The notes: generated by a model from the letters alone, not told the origin. 64,000 bases of DNA from Candidatus Bipolaricaulota bacterium (GCA_014360985.1 JACIWK010000009.1:1-64000); one strand, 5' to 3'; counted from the stretch's first letter, positions 44,120 to 52,878 are shown. A program made the numbers and translations.

Positions 44120-44185
44120 TCGCGTCGGTCTTGTAGACAGCGTGAGCCGCACCCGCAGCGGTCCGCTCTCTCGTGGTTGGAGGAA

Positions 44186-44430
44186 CCCCTCCTCTTCCCA
44201 AGCCCTAACCTGTCCACGATGCCAGGGCAACTTCACTCGGCGTGGGGTACGAGATCCCGGCGGGGTACGAGCGGAGGTACTACCAGCAAGGGAGGGTTGC
44301 TGAGGAGAGGAGAAGACCCGTTGCTGTCGGGCCAGTGGAAGACAGGGTCACGGATAACGACCACGGCCAGGCGGGCAGCGTGAGGGTCAAGCGATACACT
44401 GTCCACCAAAGCGGAGCAGCTCTATTTGAT
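44186..44430. mobile_element. IS3-type remnant with inverted left end
   Basis: 44194-44235 matches, in reverse complement, the left end of the IS3 element at 36162-36203 with about 4 mismatches in 42 bases, and the similarity extends to 44186. It is followed directly by sequence resembling the orfB C-terminus in the plus orientation (GYEIPAGYERRYYQQG-like) and, at 44396-44415, by a right-end-like sequence (ACACTGTCCACCAAAGCGGA). The element body is missing. This arrangement implies an inversion or deletion involving IS3 copies. No gene lies in this stretch. Confidence 0.75.
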
Positions 44431-44506
44431 TGGTACGCCCGGCAGGATTTGAACCTGCGGCCTTTGGCTCCGGAGGCCAACGCTCTGTCCCCTGAGCTAC
44501 GGGCGC
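44431..44506 (-). tRNA. tRNA-Arg (anticodon CCG)
   Basis: 76 bases including an encoded CCA. The acceptor stem is GCGCCCG with CGGGCGT, the D-arm contains AGCTCAGGGGACAGAGC, the anticodon stem TTGGC/GCCAA encloses loop CTCCGGA (anticodon CCG, reads CGG), and the T-arm is GCAGGTTCAAATCCTGC. It directly abuts the IS3 remnant. Confidence 0.95.
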
Positions 44507-44597
44507 ATAGCTGCGGTTCCCAGTTTACGGTGCATCGGTTCCCGGTTCACGCCTGCCGACAACCCGGTCAACGAGCCAACCGGTAACCGCCTTTCTG

Positions 44598-44689
44598 CGG
44601 AGGGAGTGGGATTCGAACCCACGGCTGAGGCTCAACACCCCAGCAACGGCTTAGCAAGCCGTCGTCTTCGACCACTCGACCATCCCTCC
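44598..44689 (-). tRNA. tRNA-Ser (anticodon GCT)
   Basis: About 92 bases, class II with a long variable arm. The acceptor GGAGGGA pairs with TCCCTCC, the anticodon stem ACGGC/GCCGT encloses loop TTGCTAA (anticodon GCT, reads AGC/AGT), the variable arm is around GCTGGGGTGTTGAGCCTCAGC, and the T-arm is GTGGGTTCGAATCCCAC. The 3' CCA is not encoded. Confidence 0.95.
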
Positions 44690-44772
44690 GATTTTATCAT
44701 TCTACTCCCGCCGGCGCTTGGGTGCCAAACCTCGGAACGGAACGGCGCTCCCAGACAGGCTATCATCGGGCC

Positions 44773-45594
44773 ATGGCGCAGCGACGCGGCGACACGGGCC
44801 ATGTGCTTGACCGGTACCGGGGGTTCCTCCTCGACATCGATGGGGTGCTGGTGCGGGGGAAGGAACCCATCCCCGGCGCTGCCGAGGCCCTCGCTGCGTT
44901 GAAGGGCCGGGGCCGGGTCGTCCTCCTCACGAACAACGCCACTCGCTCCCGGCAGGGGATGGCGGCCCGGCTGGCGGAGGCGGGGTTCGCCGTGGCGGCG
45001 GACGAGGTGGTCCCCAGCGCGTACGTCGCTGCGCGCTTCCTGCGTCAGAAGCACGGTCCAGTTCGGTTCTGGGCGCTTGGGGAGCAGGGCCTGGTCGAGG
45101 AGATGGCCCTCGCCGGGCACGTCCCCGCCTCTCCCACCGAGGCGGAGTGGGTCGTAGTGGGGATGGACCGCGGGCTCACCTACGACAAGCTCGCCCAGGC
45201 GTTGCGGGCCCTCCGGTCCGGGGCGCGCTTCCTGGCCACGAATCGCGACCCAACCTACCCCACCGAGGATGGACCCATCCCCGGGGCGGGGGCGATGGTG
45301 GGGGCGCTCGTGGGGATGGGGTTTCACCCTGAGCTCGTCATGGGGAAGCCGTTCCCAGAGGCGTACCGAGTGGCCCTCGAGGTGGCGAGGGTTCGCCCCG
45401 AGGAGACGCTTATGATTGGGGATCGCGTGGAGACGGACATCCGCGGCGCCCAGGAGCTGGGGATGGACACGGCCCTCGTCCTGTCGGGGATCTCCACAGG
45501 TGAGGACATGGATCGAGCCGGGATCCGTCCCACGTGGATCGCCCGCGACCTGGCATCCCTCGTCCGGGGCGAGCTTCACCCGCAACAGGGGTAG
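44773..45594 (+). CDS. HAD-superfamily hydrolase, NagD-like (subfamily IIA)
   Basis: A 273-residue phosphatase. Motif I is FLLDIDGVLVRG with nucleophile and acid aspartates, motif II is VVLLTNNATRS, and motifs III/IV are LVMGKPFPEAYRVALEVARV followed by TLMIGDRVETDIRGAQELGM. The cap region is of the IIA type. The substrate may be a nucleotide, sugar phosphate or glycerol phosphate. The ATG lies 6 bases after TATCAT (44761-44766) with no ribosome binding site, a likely leaderless start. The next gene starts 7 bases after the stop. Confidence 0.9.
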   Translation: MAQRRGDTGHVLDRYRGFLLDIDGVLVRGKEPIPGAAEALAALKGRGRVVLLTNNATRSRQGMAARLAEAGFAVAADEVVPSAYVAARFLRQKHGPVRFWALGEQGLVEEMALAGHVPASPTEAEWVVVGMDRGLTYDKLAQALRALRSGARFLATNRDPTYPTEDGPIPGAGAMVGALVGMGFHPELVMGKPFPEAYRVALEVARVRPEETLMIGDRVETDIRGAQELGMDTALVLSGISTGEDMDRAGIRPTWIARDLASLVRGELHPQQG

Positions 45595-45601
45595 ACTCAC
45601 C

Positions 45602-45985
45602 ATGATGGACATCGTGATCGAATCCGAACGGGTGGGAACCGTTCCCGCACAGCTCGATCCCGCGCTTGCCCCGGCGACGGTGGAGGCGATCGTGCGGGCT
45701 CTCCCCATCGAGGCCCGTGCCGAGCGGTGGGGGGACGAGGTGTACTTCACCGTCGCCGTCCACGCCGAGCAGGAGAACGCGGTGGAGACCGTCGCCGCCG
45801 GAGATCTGGGTTACTGGCCGCCCGGGCGCGCGTTGTGCGTCTTCTTTGGCCCCACCCCTGCCTCGCGCCATCCCGGGGAGATCCGGCCGGCGAGCGCGGT
45901 GAACCCGGTGGGGCGGGTCGTGGGCGACTCGCGGATCTTCGCCCGCGTGCGACAGGGCGACCGGATCCTCGTTCGCACCGCGTGA
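45602..45985 (+). CDS. Cyclophilin-like fold protein (DUF369/Cyclophil_like type)
   Basis: A 127-residue protein of the small bacterial cyclophilin-like family: start IVIESERVGTVPAQLDPALA, a central VYFTVAVHAEQENAVETVAA, and the typical GDLGYWPPGRALCVFFGPTP then PVGRVVGDSRIF. Family members lack the usual peptidyl-prolyl isomerase active site, and their function is uncertain. ATG codons at 45602 and 45605 are possible; the second is 7 bases after a TAGACT hexamer. Probably co-transcribed with the HAD gene and the CDF transporter 6 bases downstream. Confidence 0.75.
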   Translation: MMDIVIESERVGTVPAQLDPALAPATVEAIVRALPIEARAERWGDEVYFTVAVHAEQENAVETVAAGDLGYWPPGRALCVFFGPTPASRHPGEIRPASAVNPVGRVVGDSRIFARVRQGDRILVRTA

Positions 45986-45991
45986 GCGCCC

Positions 45992-46885
45992 ATGACCAGG
46001 CTGAGACGGGATGATCAGGGGATTCGGATCACCCTCCGCGGACTGGGGGTGAACCTCGCCCTAGCCGGTGTCAAGTTCGGGGTCGGCACCGTTACGGGCT
46101 CGATGGCCCTCGTCGCCGATGGGGTTCACTCCCTGTCCGATCTGGTGACCGACCTTGTGGTGTGGGGTGGACTTCGCCTCTCCCGACGCCCGGCCGATCG
46201 CTCCCACGCCTACGGGCACGGGAAGTTCGAGACGGTGGCCACGGCGGTGGTGGCGCTGGCCCTGCTCGCCGCCGGGGGCTGGATCGCGGTGGAAGCGATG
46301 CTGGCGCTGATTGCGGGTGCGGTGTCCGTCCCCGGTCCGCTCGTGGCCGCAGTGGCCGCTGTGTCCGTGATCTCCAAGGAATGGCTGTTCCGCGCCACGC
46401 GAAGGGTAGCGCGACAACTGCGGTCAAGTTCGCTCGAGGCCAACGCCTGGCACCATCGCTCCGACGCCCTGTCGTCGGTGGCGGTGCTCGTGGGCGGAGT
46501 CGCCGCGACGGCGGGGTTCGCTCAGGGGGATCAAGTTGCGGCGATCGCTGTCGCCCTGCTCGTTGGGTGGGCGGCGACGCGCATCCTGCGCCGGGCGCTC
46601 TATGAGCTCACGGAGGGCGCCTTGTCCGTGGCGGATCAGGACCGGGTGATCCAAGCGATCGCCTCCGTCTCGGGAGTACAAAGTTGGCATAAGCTGCGCA
46701 CGCGGGGCTCCGGGCGGGGGGCGTTCGTGGACGTGCACATCCAGGTCGATCCAACCCTATCCGTGGCCGATTCCCATGCCATCGCGTCCCGGGTGGAGGA
46801 GGCGGTGCAGGAGGCCCTCGGCGATCGGGGATCGGTCGTCGTCCATGTTGAGCCCGCCAATGAGTCTACGGATCTCGGGGCGTAG
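45992..46885 (+). CDS. Cation diffusion facilitator (CDF) family metal transporter
   Basis: An inner-membrane divalent cation/proton antiporter of 297 residues, probably Zn, Fe, Co or Mn export. Six membrane helices are seen. Metal-site motifs are ALVADGVHSLSDLVTD in helix 2 and NAWHHRSDALSSVAVLVG in helix 5, both of the HxxxD type, and a zinc-transporter dimerisation domain follows from about residue 210 (VSGVQSWHKLRTRGSG, then VDVHIQVDPTLSVADSHAIA). Metal specificity cannot be read with certainty. It is the third gene after the HAD and cyclophilin-like genes. Confidence 0.92.
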   Translation: MTRLRRDDQGIRITLRGLGVNLALAGVKFGVGTVTGSMALVADGVHSLSDLVTDLVVWGGLRLSRRPADRSHAYGHGKFETVATAVVALALLAAGGWIAVEAMLALIAGAVSVPGPLVAAVAAVSVISKEWLFRATRRVARQLRSSSLEANAWHHRSDALSSVAVLVGGVAATAGFAQGDQVAAIAVALLVGWAATRILRRALYELTEGALSVADQDRVIQAIASVSGVQSWHKLRTRGSGRGAFVDVHIQVDPTLSVADSHAIASRVEEAVQEALGDRGSVVVHVEPANESTDLGA

Positions 46886-46952
46886 CCGCTACAGCGTGCG
46901 GTTCGTGCGCAGGTAGGAATCGGCCGCCCGTGCTATCCCATCGGGAGTGGGT

Positions 46953-49900
46953 TCAGGGGAACGCGAACCCCCGGCGGAACACGCTGAGACAGGCGTCCAC
47001 CACCGCCGGATCGTACAGGACGCCGCGGTGGGCGCGGATCTCCACCAATGCCCTCTCCAACGGGTGGGCCGGACGGTACGGACGATGGCTGCTCATCGCC
47101 TCCACCACGTCCGCCACCGCCAGGATCCGCGCCTCAAGGAGGATCTCGTCCCCCTTCAGGCCCCGCGGGTACCCCGACCCGTCCACCCGCTCGTGGTGCT
47201 GGTACACGACCTCCGCCACCGGCCATGGGAACTCCACCCCCTTCAGGACGTCGTACCCCGCCTTCGGGTGCTCCCGGATGAGGGCCATCTCCAGCTCCGT
47301 GAGCTTGCCGGGCTTGCTCAGGATCTCCGTGGGAACGAACAGGGCCTTCCCGATGTCGTGGAGGAGGGCCGCCACCCGCAGTCCGTGCACCCGCTCCTCG
47401 GGAAGGTTCAGGTCCTCGGCGATGGCGCATGCCAGCTCCGCCACCCGCCGCTGGTGCCCCGCCGTGTACGGGTCCCGCAGCTCCATCGCCGAGGCGAGGG
47501 TGTCCACCAGCTGGTACAACGCCCCCTCCACCGCCGCGCTCCAGGTCAGGCGCTCGTCTTCCGCCTTCTTGCGTTCGGTGATGTCGCGGGCGATCCCCTC
47601 CATGACGACCAGTTCGCCCTTCTCGTCGTACACGGGGATGCTGATCTGCTCGATCCAGATGATCTGGCCGTCCTTGCGCACCCATCGGAACTGGACTGGG
47701 CTTCCCAAGAAACCCATCCCCGCACGCAGGGCCTCCAGGACCGGCCGGTCGTCGGGATGGACGAGCTTCAGCCCCAGCTCGGGGTCGGCGTAGTGCTCCT
47801 CCGGCGTGTACCCGGTGATCCGCGTCGCCGATGGGCTCACGTATTCGAACCCTGGGCTGGGCTTCAGCCGGTAGCGGTAGATGAGATCGGGCGCGTTCTC
47901 CGCCAGCCTCCGGAACCGCTCCTCGCTCTTCCGGAGGGCTGTGACAAGCCGGGCGTTCTCGATGGCCGCGCCGGCATGAGCGGCGAGCATCTCCAAGATC
48001 TGTAGGTCCTCCTCGGCGAATGCGCGCGGTTTGTAACTCTGGGTGGACAGCATCCCCACCGTCGTCTCCCCGACCCGGAGCGGGACGGCGATGAGCGAGC
48101 GCACGCTCTTCTTGCTCCCGAACCGGCGCGCCTTGAACGGAATGCCGTCCGCGGTGTCCAGGATGAACACCGAGCTTCCGATGGAGAGGATCTGCCACGT
48201 CATCCCCTCTCCCCGGGGAACGCGCTCCGGGGGATGGCGCCCCCCCACGTCCACGAGGTACACCGCCTCCGCCTCCTCCTCCCCCGTGCGCAGCGAGATC
48301 ACGAACGCTTCGGCAGGCATGAGCTCGGCTACAGCCCGGTGGATGGTGGCGTAGACCTGTTCAGGATCCCCAGCGGCACGGGTGATCTCCTGGGCCACCC
48401 GGTGGAGGACGGTGAGGCGCTGCACCAGCAGCTCGCGCTTCCTCTTCTCCTCCTTGTGGCGGGTGGCATCCCGAACCACTGCCCACAGGTAGGCGATCGC
48501 ACCATGTGCGTCCCGGACTGCAAACGCCTGGAGCTCAACGGGAAACAGCGAGCCATCTTTGCGAACGTACTCCTTTTCGTAAACCCCTGATTCCCCGTGA
48601 ACCAACAGCCGCTTCTCCCAGATCTCGGTCCGTTCCCAGACATGCCACCGCTCGGGCGTGATCGCGTAGAAGTCCGGCAAGGCCTGCAGCTCGTCCAGCG
48701 AGTAGCCCAGCATGTCGCAGTAGGCTGGATTTGCGTCCAGGATGTGGCCCTCGGTGTCCACCATCACAAACCCATCACGGTTGCGTCGGAAGAAGTCCAG
48801 ATAGCGCTCCTCGGCTTCGCGCAGCTTCGCCTCGGCAAGGTTCGTGTGCAGTGCGAGGGCCAGGTCGCCCGCGATCTCCTTCAACAGATCCAGCTCCTCT
48901 TGCTCAGCGGCGAACTGGGGCGGCACCCCCACCACGAGGATGCCGTACACGTGGTCCCCGTGGGAAAGCCGGACGGCCACACCTGCGGCTGGCCCGTAGC
49001 GAATGGCCATCGGGCACGGCGCGCACGCCACAGCCACCCCCTCGATGACCGCCACGTCGTCCGCCAGCGCCTGCTGAACGCACAAAGGGGGACCTCTCTT
49101 CCTCCACCCTGTGATCAGCGCCTCCATCTCGTCCGGTGTTGCGGTTCCCGCCCAGCGAACAGGCTGGCTTCGCTCGTCAACGAGCGCGATCCACGCGCAC
49201 GCGAATCCCCGCATTTCGGTAAGCAGCTCGCACGCCTTCCGAATCAACGCGTCCGTATCCTTCTCGCGCACGATGAGCTGGTTCACGTTGCGGATCGCCC
49301 GCAGGACGGCGTTGAGGTGGAGGAGCCTTTCCCGGGCGTGGTGGAGCTGGATCGTCTGGCTCAGCCAGTGGGCGATGTCATCCAGGAGCTCTTGTTCCTC
49401 GGGCAGGAACGGCTCCGGGGCGGGAGGAGGGTCGGGATAGGCCACCTCGACCACCCCGACGGCTCGGCCATCGCGCTCCAGGGGCGTGGACTGGCGCCAG
49501 GGGGTCTCCGCAAAACCTTCGCTGGCATAGACCTTCCCCTCGTACTCAATGCGCGCCTGGGCGAGGTCGGGCCACCTCCAGCCGGAGCGGATGACCTCGG
49601 GGGCGGCCTGGAGGATCTCCGCGAGCTCCACTTCTTCCTGCGAGGCAATCTGCCGCAGCCGTTGAAGGCAGGTGGGCTCTCTTACCCGCTCCTCGAGCAC
49701 CCGGCCATGGGTCCGCAGCGCGGAGAGGAGGGTCTCGTTCCTCTCCAGGCTCGCCACCCACCGGTCGAGCATCGCCTGGTCCGCCCTTCCCCCCCGGAGC
49801 TCGCGGGGAGGGGCGCAGTAGAAGTTGTCGTAGAGTTGGGTCCCGATGATGGCGATGGGGTGGGTGCGCAGGACATCGAGGAGGATCTCAGGGGAGAACC

Positions 49901-50420
49901 GGCGGGCGTCGTACGGGCAAAGCCCAGTGCACGCCGATCCGGGGAAGAACTCGTTGAGCAGGGCCTCGTACTCGATCAGCCGCTCGGAACCGGGAAGCCC
50001 GCGCAGGACCCACGCCATCTCTCCCACCACGCGGAGGCCGGTGAACCCGTCGTCGAGCGCGCGCTGGGTCTCCTCCCGCAAGAGGGCGATCATCCTGTGC
50101 GGGTCGAAGACGCCGTCTCGCGTGCACGCCCCGTCGCCCGTCAGGAAAACGAGCTGTCCGCGCTTCTCGGCACCGCGGGCGTCGATGCCCGCGTCGCGCA
50201 GGGATCCGCGGATCTGGCGGGCGGTGCGGGCATCCGCGATGTACAGCACACGCTCGCCCCGCTCCAGGCCCCCGCCGATGTACCCGGTAAGGACTGCTCG
50301 GTGCTCGTCTTCGGTGCGGTAGATGAGGCACAGGTGATCGCCGGGCTTGAGGCCATCGCTCTCCCCCGCCCCCCAGTGGGGGGCGCTCACGGTGGGTCCC
50401 TGTCGCTCCGCGTGGGCCAT
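46953..50420 (-). CDS. Multidomain sensor: MEDS, three GAF, two PAS and HD-GYP phosphodiesterase
   Basis: A 1155-residue soluble protein with no membrane helices. Order: MEDS domain (about 20-195, starting LKPGDHLCLIYRTEDEHRAV), a GAF-like region (about 240-360), GAF (380-530), PAS (545-665, DFFRRNRDGFVMVDTEGHIL), GAF (680-825), PAS (835-960), and HD-GYP (970-1150) with AALLHDIGKALFVP and QHHERVDGSGYPRGLKGDEI. HD-GYP domains hydrolyse cyclic di-GMP, and the metal-binding His/Asp and GYP residues are intact. No GGDEF partner is in the window. GGAGGAGG precedes the ATG, and a TAGAAT at 50462-50467 is a likely -10. Stimulus unknown; several GAF/MEDS modules suggest cytoplasmic redox or small-molecule sensing. 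Confidence 0.9.
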   Translation of the reverse strand: MAHAERQGPTVSAPHWGAGESDGLKPGDHLCLIYRTEDEHRAVLTGYIGGGLERGERVLYIADARTARQIRGSLRDAGIDARGAEKRGQLVFLTGDGACTRDGVFDPHRMIALLREETQRALDDGFTGLRVVGEMAWVLRGLPGSERLIEYEALLNEFFPGSACTGLCPYDARRFSPEILLDVLRTHPIAIIGTQLYDNFYCAPPRELRGGRADQAMLDRWVASLERNETLLSALRTHGRVLEERVREPTCLQRLRQIASQEEVELAEILQAAPEVIRSGWRWPDLAQARIEYEGKVYASEGFAETPWRQSTPLERDGRAVGVVEVAYPDPPPAPEPFLPEEQELLDDIAHWLSQTIQLHHARERLLHLNAVLRAIRNVNQLIVREKDTDALIRKACELLTEMRGFACAWIALVDERSQPVRWAGTATPDEMEALITGWRKRGPPLCVQQALADDVAVIEGVAVACAPCPMAIRYGPAAGVAVRLSHGDHVYGILVVGVPPQFAAEQEELDLLKEIAGDLALALHTNLAEAKLREAEERYLDFFRRNRDGFVMVDTEGHILDANPAYCDMLGYSLDELQALPDFYAITPERWHVWERTEIWEKRLLVHGESGVYEKEYVRKDGSLFPVELQAFAVRDAHGAIAYLWAVVRDATRHKEEKRKRELLVQRLTVLHRVAQEITRAAGDPEQVYATIHRAVAELMPAEAFVISLRTGEEEAEAVYLVDVGGRHPPERVPRGEGMTWQILSIGSSVFILDTADGIPFKARRFGSKKSVRSLIAVPLRVGETTVGMLSTQSYKPRAFAEEDLQILEMLAAHAGAAIENARLVTALRKSEERFRRLAENAPDLIYRYRLKPSPGFEYVSPSATRITGYTPEEHYADPELGLKLVHPDDRPVLEALRAGMGFLGSPVQFRWVRKDGQIIWIEQISIPVYDEKGELVVMEGIARDITERKKAEDERLTWSAAVEGALYQLVDTLASAMELRDPYTAGHQRRVAELACAIAEDLNLPEERVHGLRVAALLHDIGKALFVPTEILSKPGKLTELEMALIREHPKAGYDVLKGVEFPWPVAEVVYQHHERVDGSGYPRGLKGDEILLEARILAVADVVEAMSSHRPYRPAHPLERALVEIRAHRGVLYDPAVVDACLSVFRRGFAFP

Positions 50421-50461
50421 GTCCTCCTCCCGCTGCGAGTCGCCGGACTGCCCGGAAATTC

Positions 50462-50467
50462 ATTCTA
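50462..50467 (-). promoter_or_regulatory. -10 element (TAGAAT) of the HD-GYP sensor gene
   Basis: TAGAAT on the minus strand about 42 bases before the start codon, leaving room for the GGGAGGAGGAC ribosome binding site. No -35 was identified. Confidence 0.35.
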
Positions 50468-50631
50468 GCGCAGGGGCCCGATCCACGTCCGTGATCCCGC
50501 TCACCCTCGGCGGAGGGCTGTGGCCCGGCGCTCTCCGCCCAGACGCGGGTGAGGATGGAGAGGAGGCGGTTGAACCCCTCCACCAGGTCTTTCCAGCTTT
50601 ATCTCGACCCAGCGTGCTCCCACGGTCCACT

Positions 50632-50829
50632 TCACCCGCCAACTGGGAACTGCATGGTGCGGACCCCAGCCACGCGCTTCGAGGCGTCGAGGATTTCGAT
50701 GCCAACCAGGTTACCTTCCTGGTTGTAGTCGAGGATGACGCCCGGCTTCCCCTCGCCGCTCTCGGCCACAGGGCCGGGCTTCAGCTCCAGCGTGAGCGTA
50801 TCGGTCCACGGATCGTAGACTGCTTTCAT
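50632..50829 (-). CDS. DUF2283 family protein
   Basis: A 65-residue protein with the typical DUF2283 pattern: KAVYDPWTDTLTLELKPGPV, then GVILDYNQEGNLVGIEILDA and SKRV. Such proteins are often next to a DUF4258 protein in possible toxin-antitoxin-like pairs; no DUF4258 gene is recognisable here, although the 170 bases upstream hold a short coding-like stretch without a start (ending GGILNGDTWTMNHAFEKR). TAGGAG lies about 6 bases before the ATG. Confidence 0.85.
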   Translation of the reverse strand: MKAVYDPWTDTLTLELKPGPVAESGEGKPGVILDYNQEGNLVGIEILDASKRVAGVRTMQFPVGG

Positions 50830-51006
50830 CGCTCGCTCCTACGCTTCTCGAAGGCGTGGTTCATCGTCCAAGTGTCGCCATTCAGGATTCCACCTCGGAC
50901 TCTGACCCTGGTCTGCCTGAGCGGGCTGCCGAGGAGGACTCGCGGGCTGCTTCGGCGAGCGGGCCACCGCGAGCACCGTCACCTGGCTCGGGCATCGACC
51001 GGCGGA
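50830..51006. other. Gap between the DUF2283 gene and the decayed restriction block
   Basis: No complete gene. A minus-strand frame reading RVLLGSPLRQTRVRVRGGIL and NGDTWTMNHAFEKRRSER runs up to the DUF2283 ribosome binding site and may be the end of a lost partner gene. Confidence 0.35.
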
Positions 51007-52013
51007 TCATGTGGCAATGCAAGGTCTGGCCCCCCCAACCTTCGGGGTTCCACGGCTCTTCTCATCGATGACCAATCGCGCAAGCATCTTGAGCAGAACC
51101 GTATCACGCACTGTCTCAAAATAGGTCCAGTCAATCTCACCGCGTCTTGTACGTCGTACGCCGTGCGCGATTCCACATCTGATGGTTGTATAGATAGGTA
51201 GCCACGTTGTCGTCATCCCCGTGCAGTCTTCTCAAGTGATTGAGCCTTTTCAATGCCCTGCGCCTGTAGATGCCAAAGACATCTTTGTATGTTCCCCTGG
51301 GATCGTCTTTATGCACAATCTTCACGTGCCCAAACTCATGTTGGCTTACTCGGCCGAGGGCCCCTTGGACCCACCTTGTCCATTTTGCCTTCCCTGAAGA
51401 CCTGACTACGGATTCGATCACACGGCAGTACCAAAGACTCTCCGCTAGGAAATCAGCCTGGCGAAGAGAGGCTGCGTACAGGCTTAGCTCCTTGCCCACC
51501 CTCCCATACTGCGTAATGTAAGGAAGATCCAACACATCACCCTGGAGGTCCCCTCTGAACAGCACCCAGGTTCCCGGGCCGTGCTTCAACTGTCTGATCT
51601 CGTCCGGATGAGGAGTAGCTGGTCAACCAAGAAGGCGCGGGCTACACGCTCGGGCCTGAAGGGGGGGCGAACGAGCTTCTCAACTCGAGTCGGTCCGTCA
51701 TCAATGCGGATCAAGAAGTATTCGGTGGGCTTGGATGGCCCGCTGTGAACATACCGATAGCTGAACCGAGCCAGATCTCGGCCTGTTGGGAGGACAAGAG
51801 TGGGGACTTCATGTTCGTACGCAAGACAGTTGGCGTAGAACCATGCCGCGCTTTCCGAGGGCTGCTCCGCACCGCGCGCAGGACAGAGATGGAGAAACGG
51901 CTCGGGGGCCCCTGCACGAGAGCAAGTTGCTTGTTGATCTGGGCACGACCAGGAAACTCCTCAAGTCCAGATGACCAGATCGAGTACTTCGCCAGGAGTA
52001 CATCTCTGGTCAC
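51007..52013 (-). pseudogene. Frameshifted gene(s) of unknown function behind the type ISP restriction remnant
   Basis: The GTG at 52013 overlaps the stop of the restriction remnant (GTGA) and opens VTRDVLLAKYSIWSSGLEEF and PGRAQINKQLALVQG. Near 51915, in a GGGGCCCCC run, the sensible frame changes and continues EPFLHLCPARGAEQPSESAA, then WFYANCLAYEHEVPTLVLPT, ending near 51590. A TTG overlapping that stop starts KHGPGTWVLFRGDLQGDVLD and on to NHQMWNRARRTTYKTR. A third frame then gives GEIDWTYFETVRDTVLLKML to a stop at 51007. At least two indels are needed, and it may originally have been one or two genes. I do not recognise the family. Confidence 0.55.
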
Positions 52014-52312
52014 CGGTGGTCTCCGTGAATGCTGATTTCCAGAGGTTGATCCTCTGCCGTAGGGTACAGTTTGTCGATAGCGAATTGGACTTCGATGGTT
52101 TTGGAGAGGGCGGTGGTGATGCAGCAGTAGGTGCGGATGTCGTCGAGGGTGAGGGTGCGATCCTTGCGGTCCTTGAGCCACTTATGGCACATTTGCCCAT
52201 CGCCTAACGCTGACAGCCCGCCCACAGGGAAGCTCTCCTCGCGGGCGTCGCCTTGGGCGGCGACCGCGGTGAGGCGGGCGAGGTAGTCGCGGAATAGCGC
52301 CTTCTCGGCCAT
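52010..52312 (-). pseudogene. Type ISP restriction-modification enzyme with a large internal deletion
   Basis: A 100-residue frame joins two distant parts of a protein that is normally over 1000 residues. Residues 1-28 (MAEKALFRDYLARLTAVAAQ, then GDAREESF) match the start of the nuclease domain, and residues from about 38 (CHKWLKDRKDRTLTLDDIRT, then YCCITTALSKTIEVQFAIDK LYP) match the extreme C-terminus of single-polypeptide type I-like (ISP/LlaGI-like) enzymes as I recall them. The nuclease, helicase, methyltransferase and target-recognition domains are all gone. The frame is intact, so a short protein could still be made. Assignment is from memory of the family, not from a search. Confidence 0.6.
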
Positions 52313-52455
52313 CCCGACTCGTTTATACCCGGTTCAGGCGGACGGGAACAAGCGCACCGTGAGGGAGCTCGCTCCGCGGCGAAGCGACCTCACCCCTTCC
52401 CAGATGGAACCCCGGGGGAAACAGGGGCGGCTCGGCCCCGGGCCGTCACCCTCCT

Positions 52456-52878
52456 TCACCGGAAGACCTTCACTCCACAGCGGGTCGCTGCCCGGCGCAG
52501 GCCCGCATCGCGGGTGGCCAACGGCACTCCCAGCCGCATCGCCAGGTTCAGGTAGGACGCGTCGTAGACGGACAGGCCGTGCGCTCTCGCCAGCCTCACC
52601 TCATCGCCCAGCACGCGCTCCGCCGGCTCCGTTTCAACTGCGATCGGTAGCTGACGGAGAAGGGACAGGCAGCGCACTCCATCCGCCTCGCTCATCCGAC
52701 CGCGCCGCTCGGCCACCACCACGGCGTTCCCCACCTCAAGCGGCCACACGGATGGGACCACGGCTCGGCCTCGTGCCACGGCGTCCAATGCCGCCTCGGT
52801 GTAGGGGGTCGTCTCGTCCTCGAACGCCCACGCCACCGCTATCGAGGCATCGAGCACAAAAACAGGCTCAGCCTCCAT
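52456..52878 (-). CDS. VapC-type PIN-domain ribonuclease toxin
   Basis: A 140-residue PIN domain. The acidic residues expected at the metal site are all present: Asp10 in FVLDASIAVAW, Glu48 in PLEVGNAV, Asp106 in SVYDASYLNLA and Asp124 in LATRDAGL. VapC toxins cleave tRNA or rRNA when released from the antitoxin. The start overlaps the antitoxin gene by 11 bases, the usual antitoxin-first order. The 140 bases between this gene and the decayed restriction block carry nothing recognised. Confidence 0.9.
   Translation of the reverse strand: MEAEPVFVLDASIAVAWAFEDETTPYTEAALDAVARGRAVVPSVWPLEVGNAVVVAERRGRMSEADGVRCLSLLRQLPIAVETEPAERVLGDEVRLARAHGLSVYDASYLNLAMRLGVPLATRDAGLRRAATRCGVKVFR

Noticed and set aside
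48597-50468. Plus-strand open frame of 623 codons opposite the HD-GYP sensor
   Set aside because: Antisense to a multidomain protein with intact motifs; no ribosome binding site and no recognisable domain.
50421-50631. Possible gene between the HD-GYP sensor and the DUF2283 gene
   Set aside because: Short minus-strand frames such as the one with EGFNRLLSILTRVWAES look coding-like but lack a start, a stop at a sensible place and any family match.
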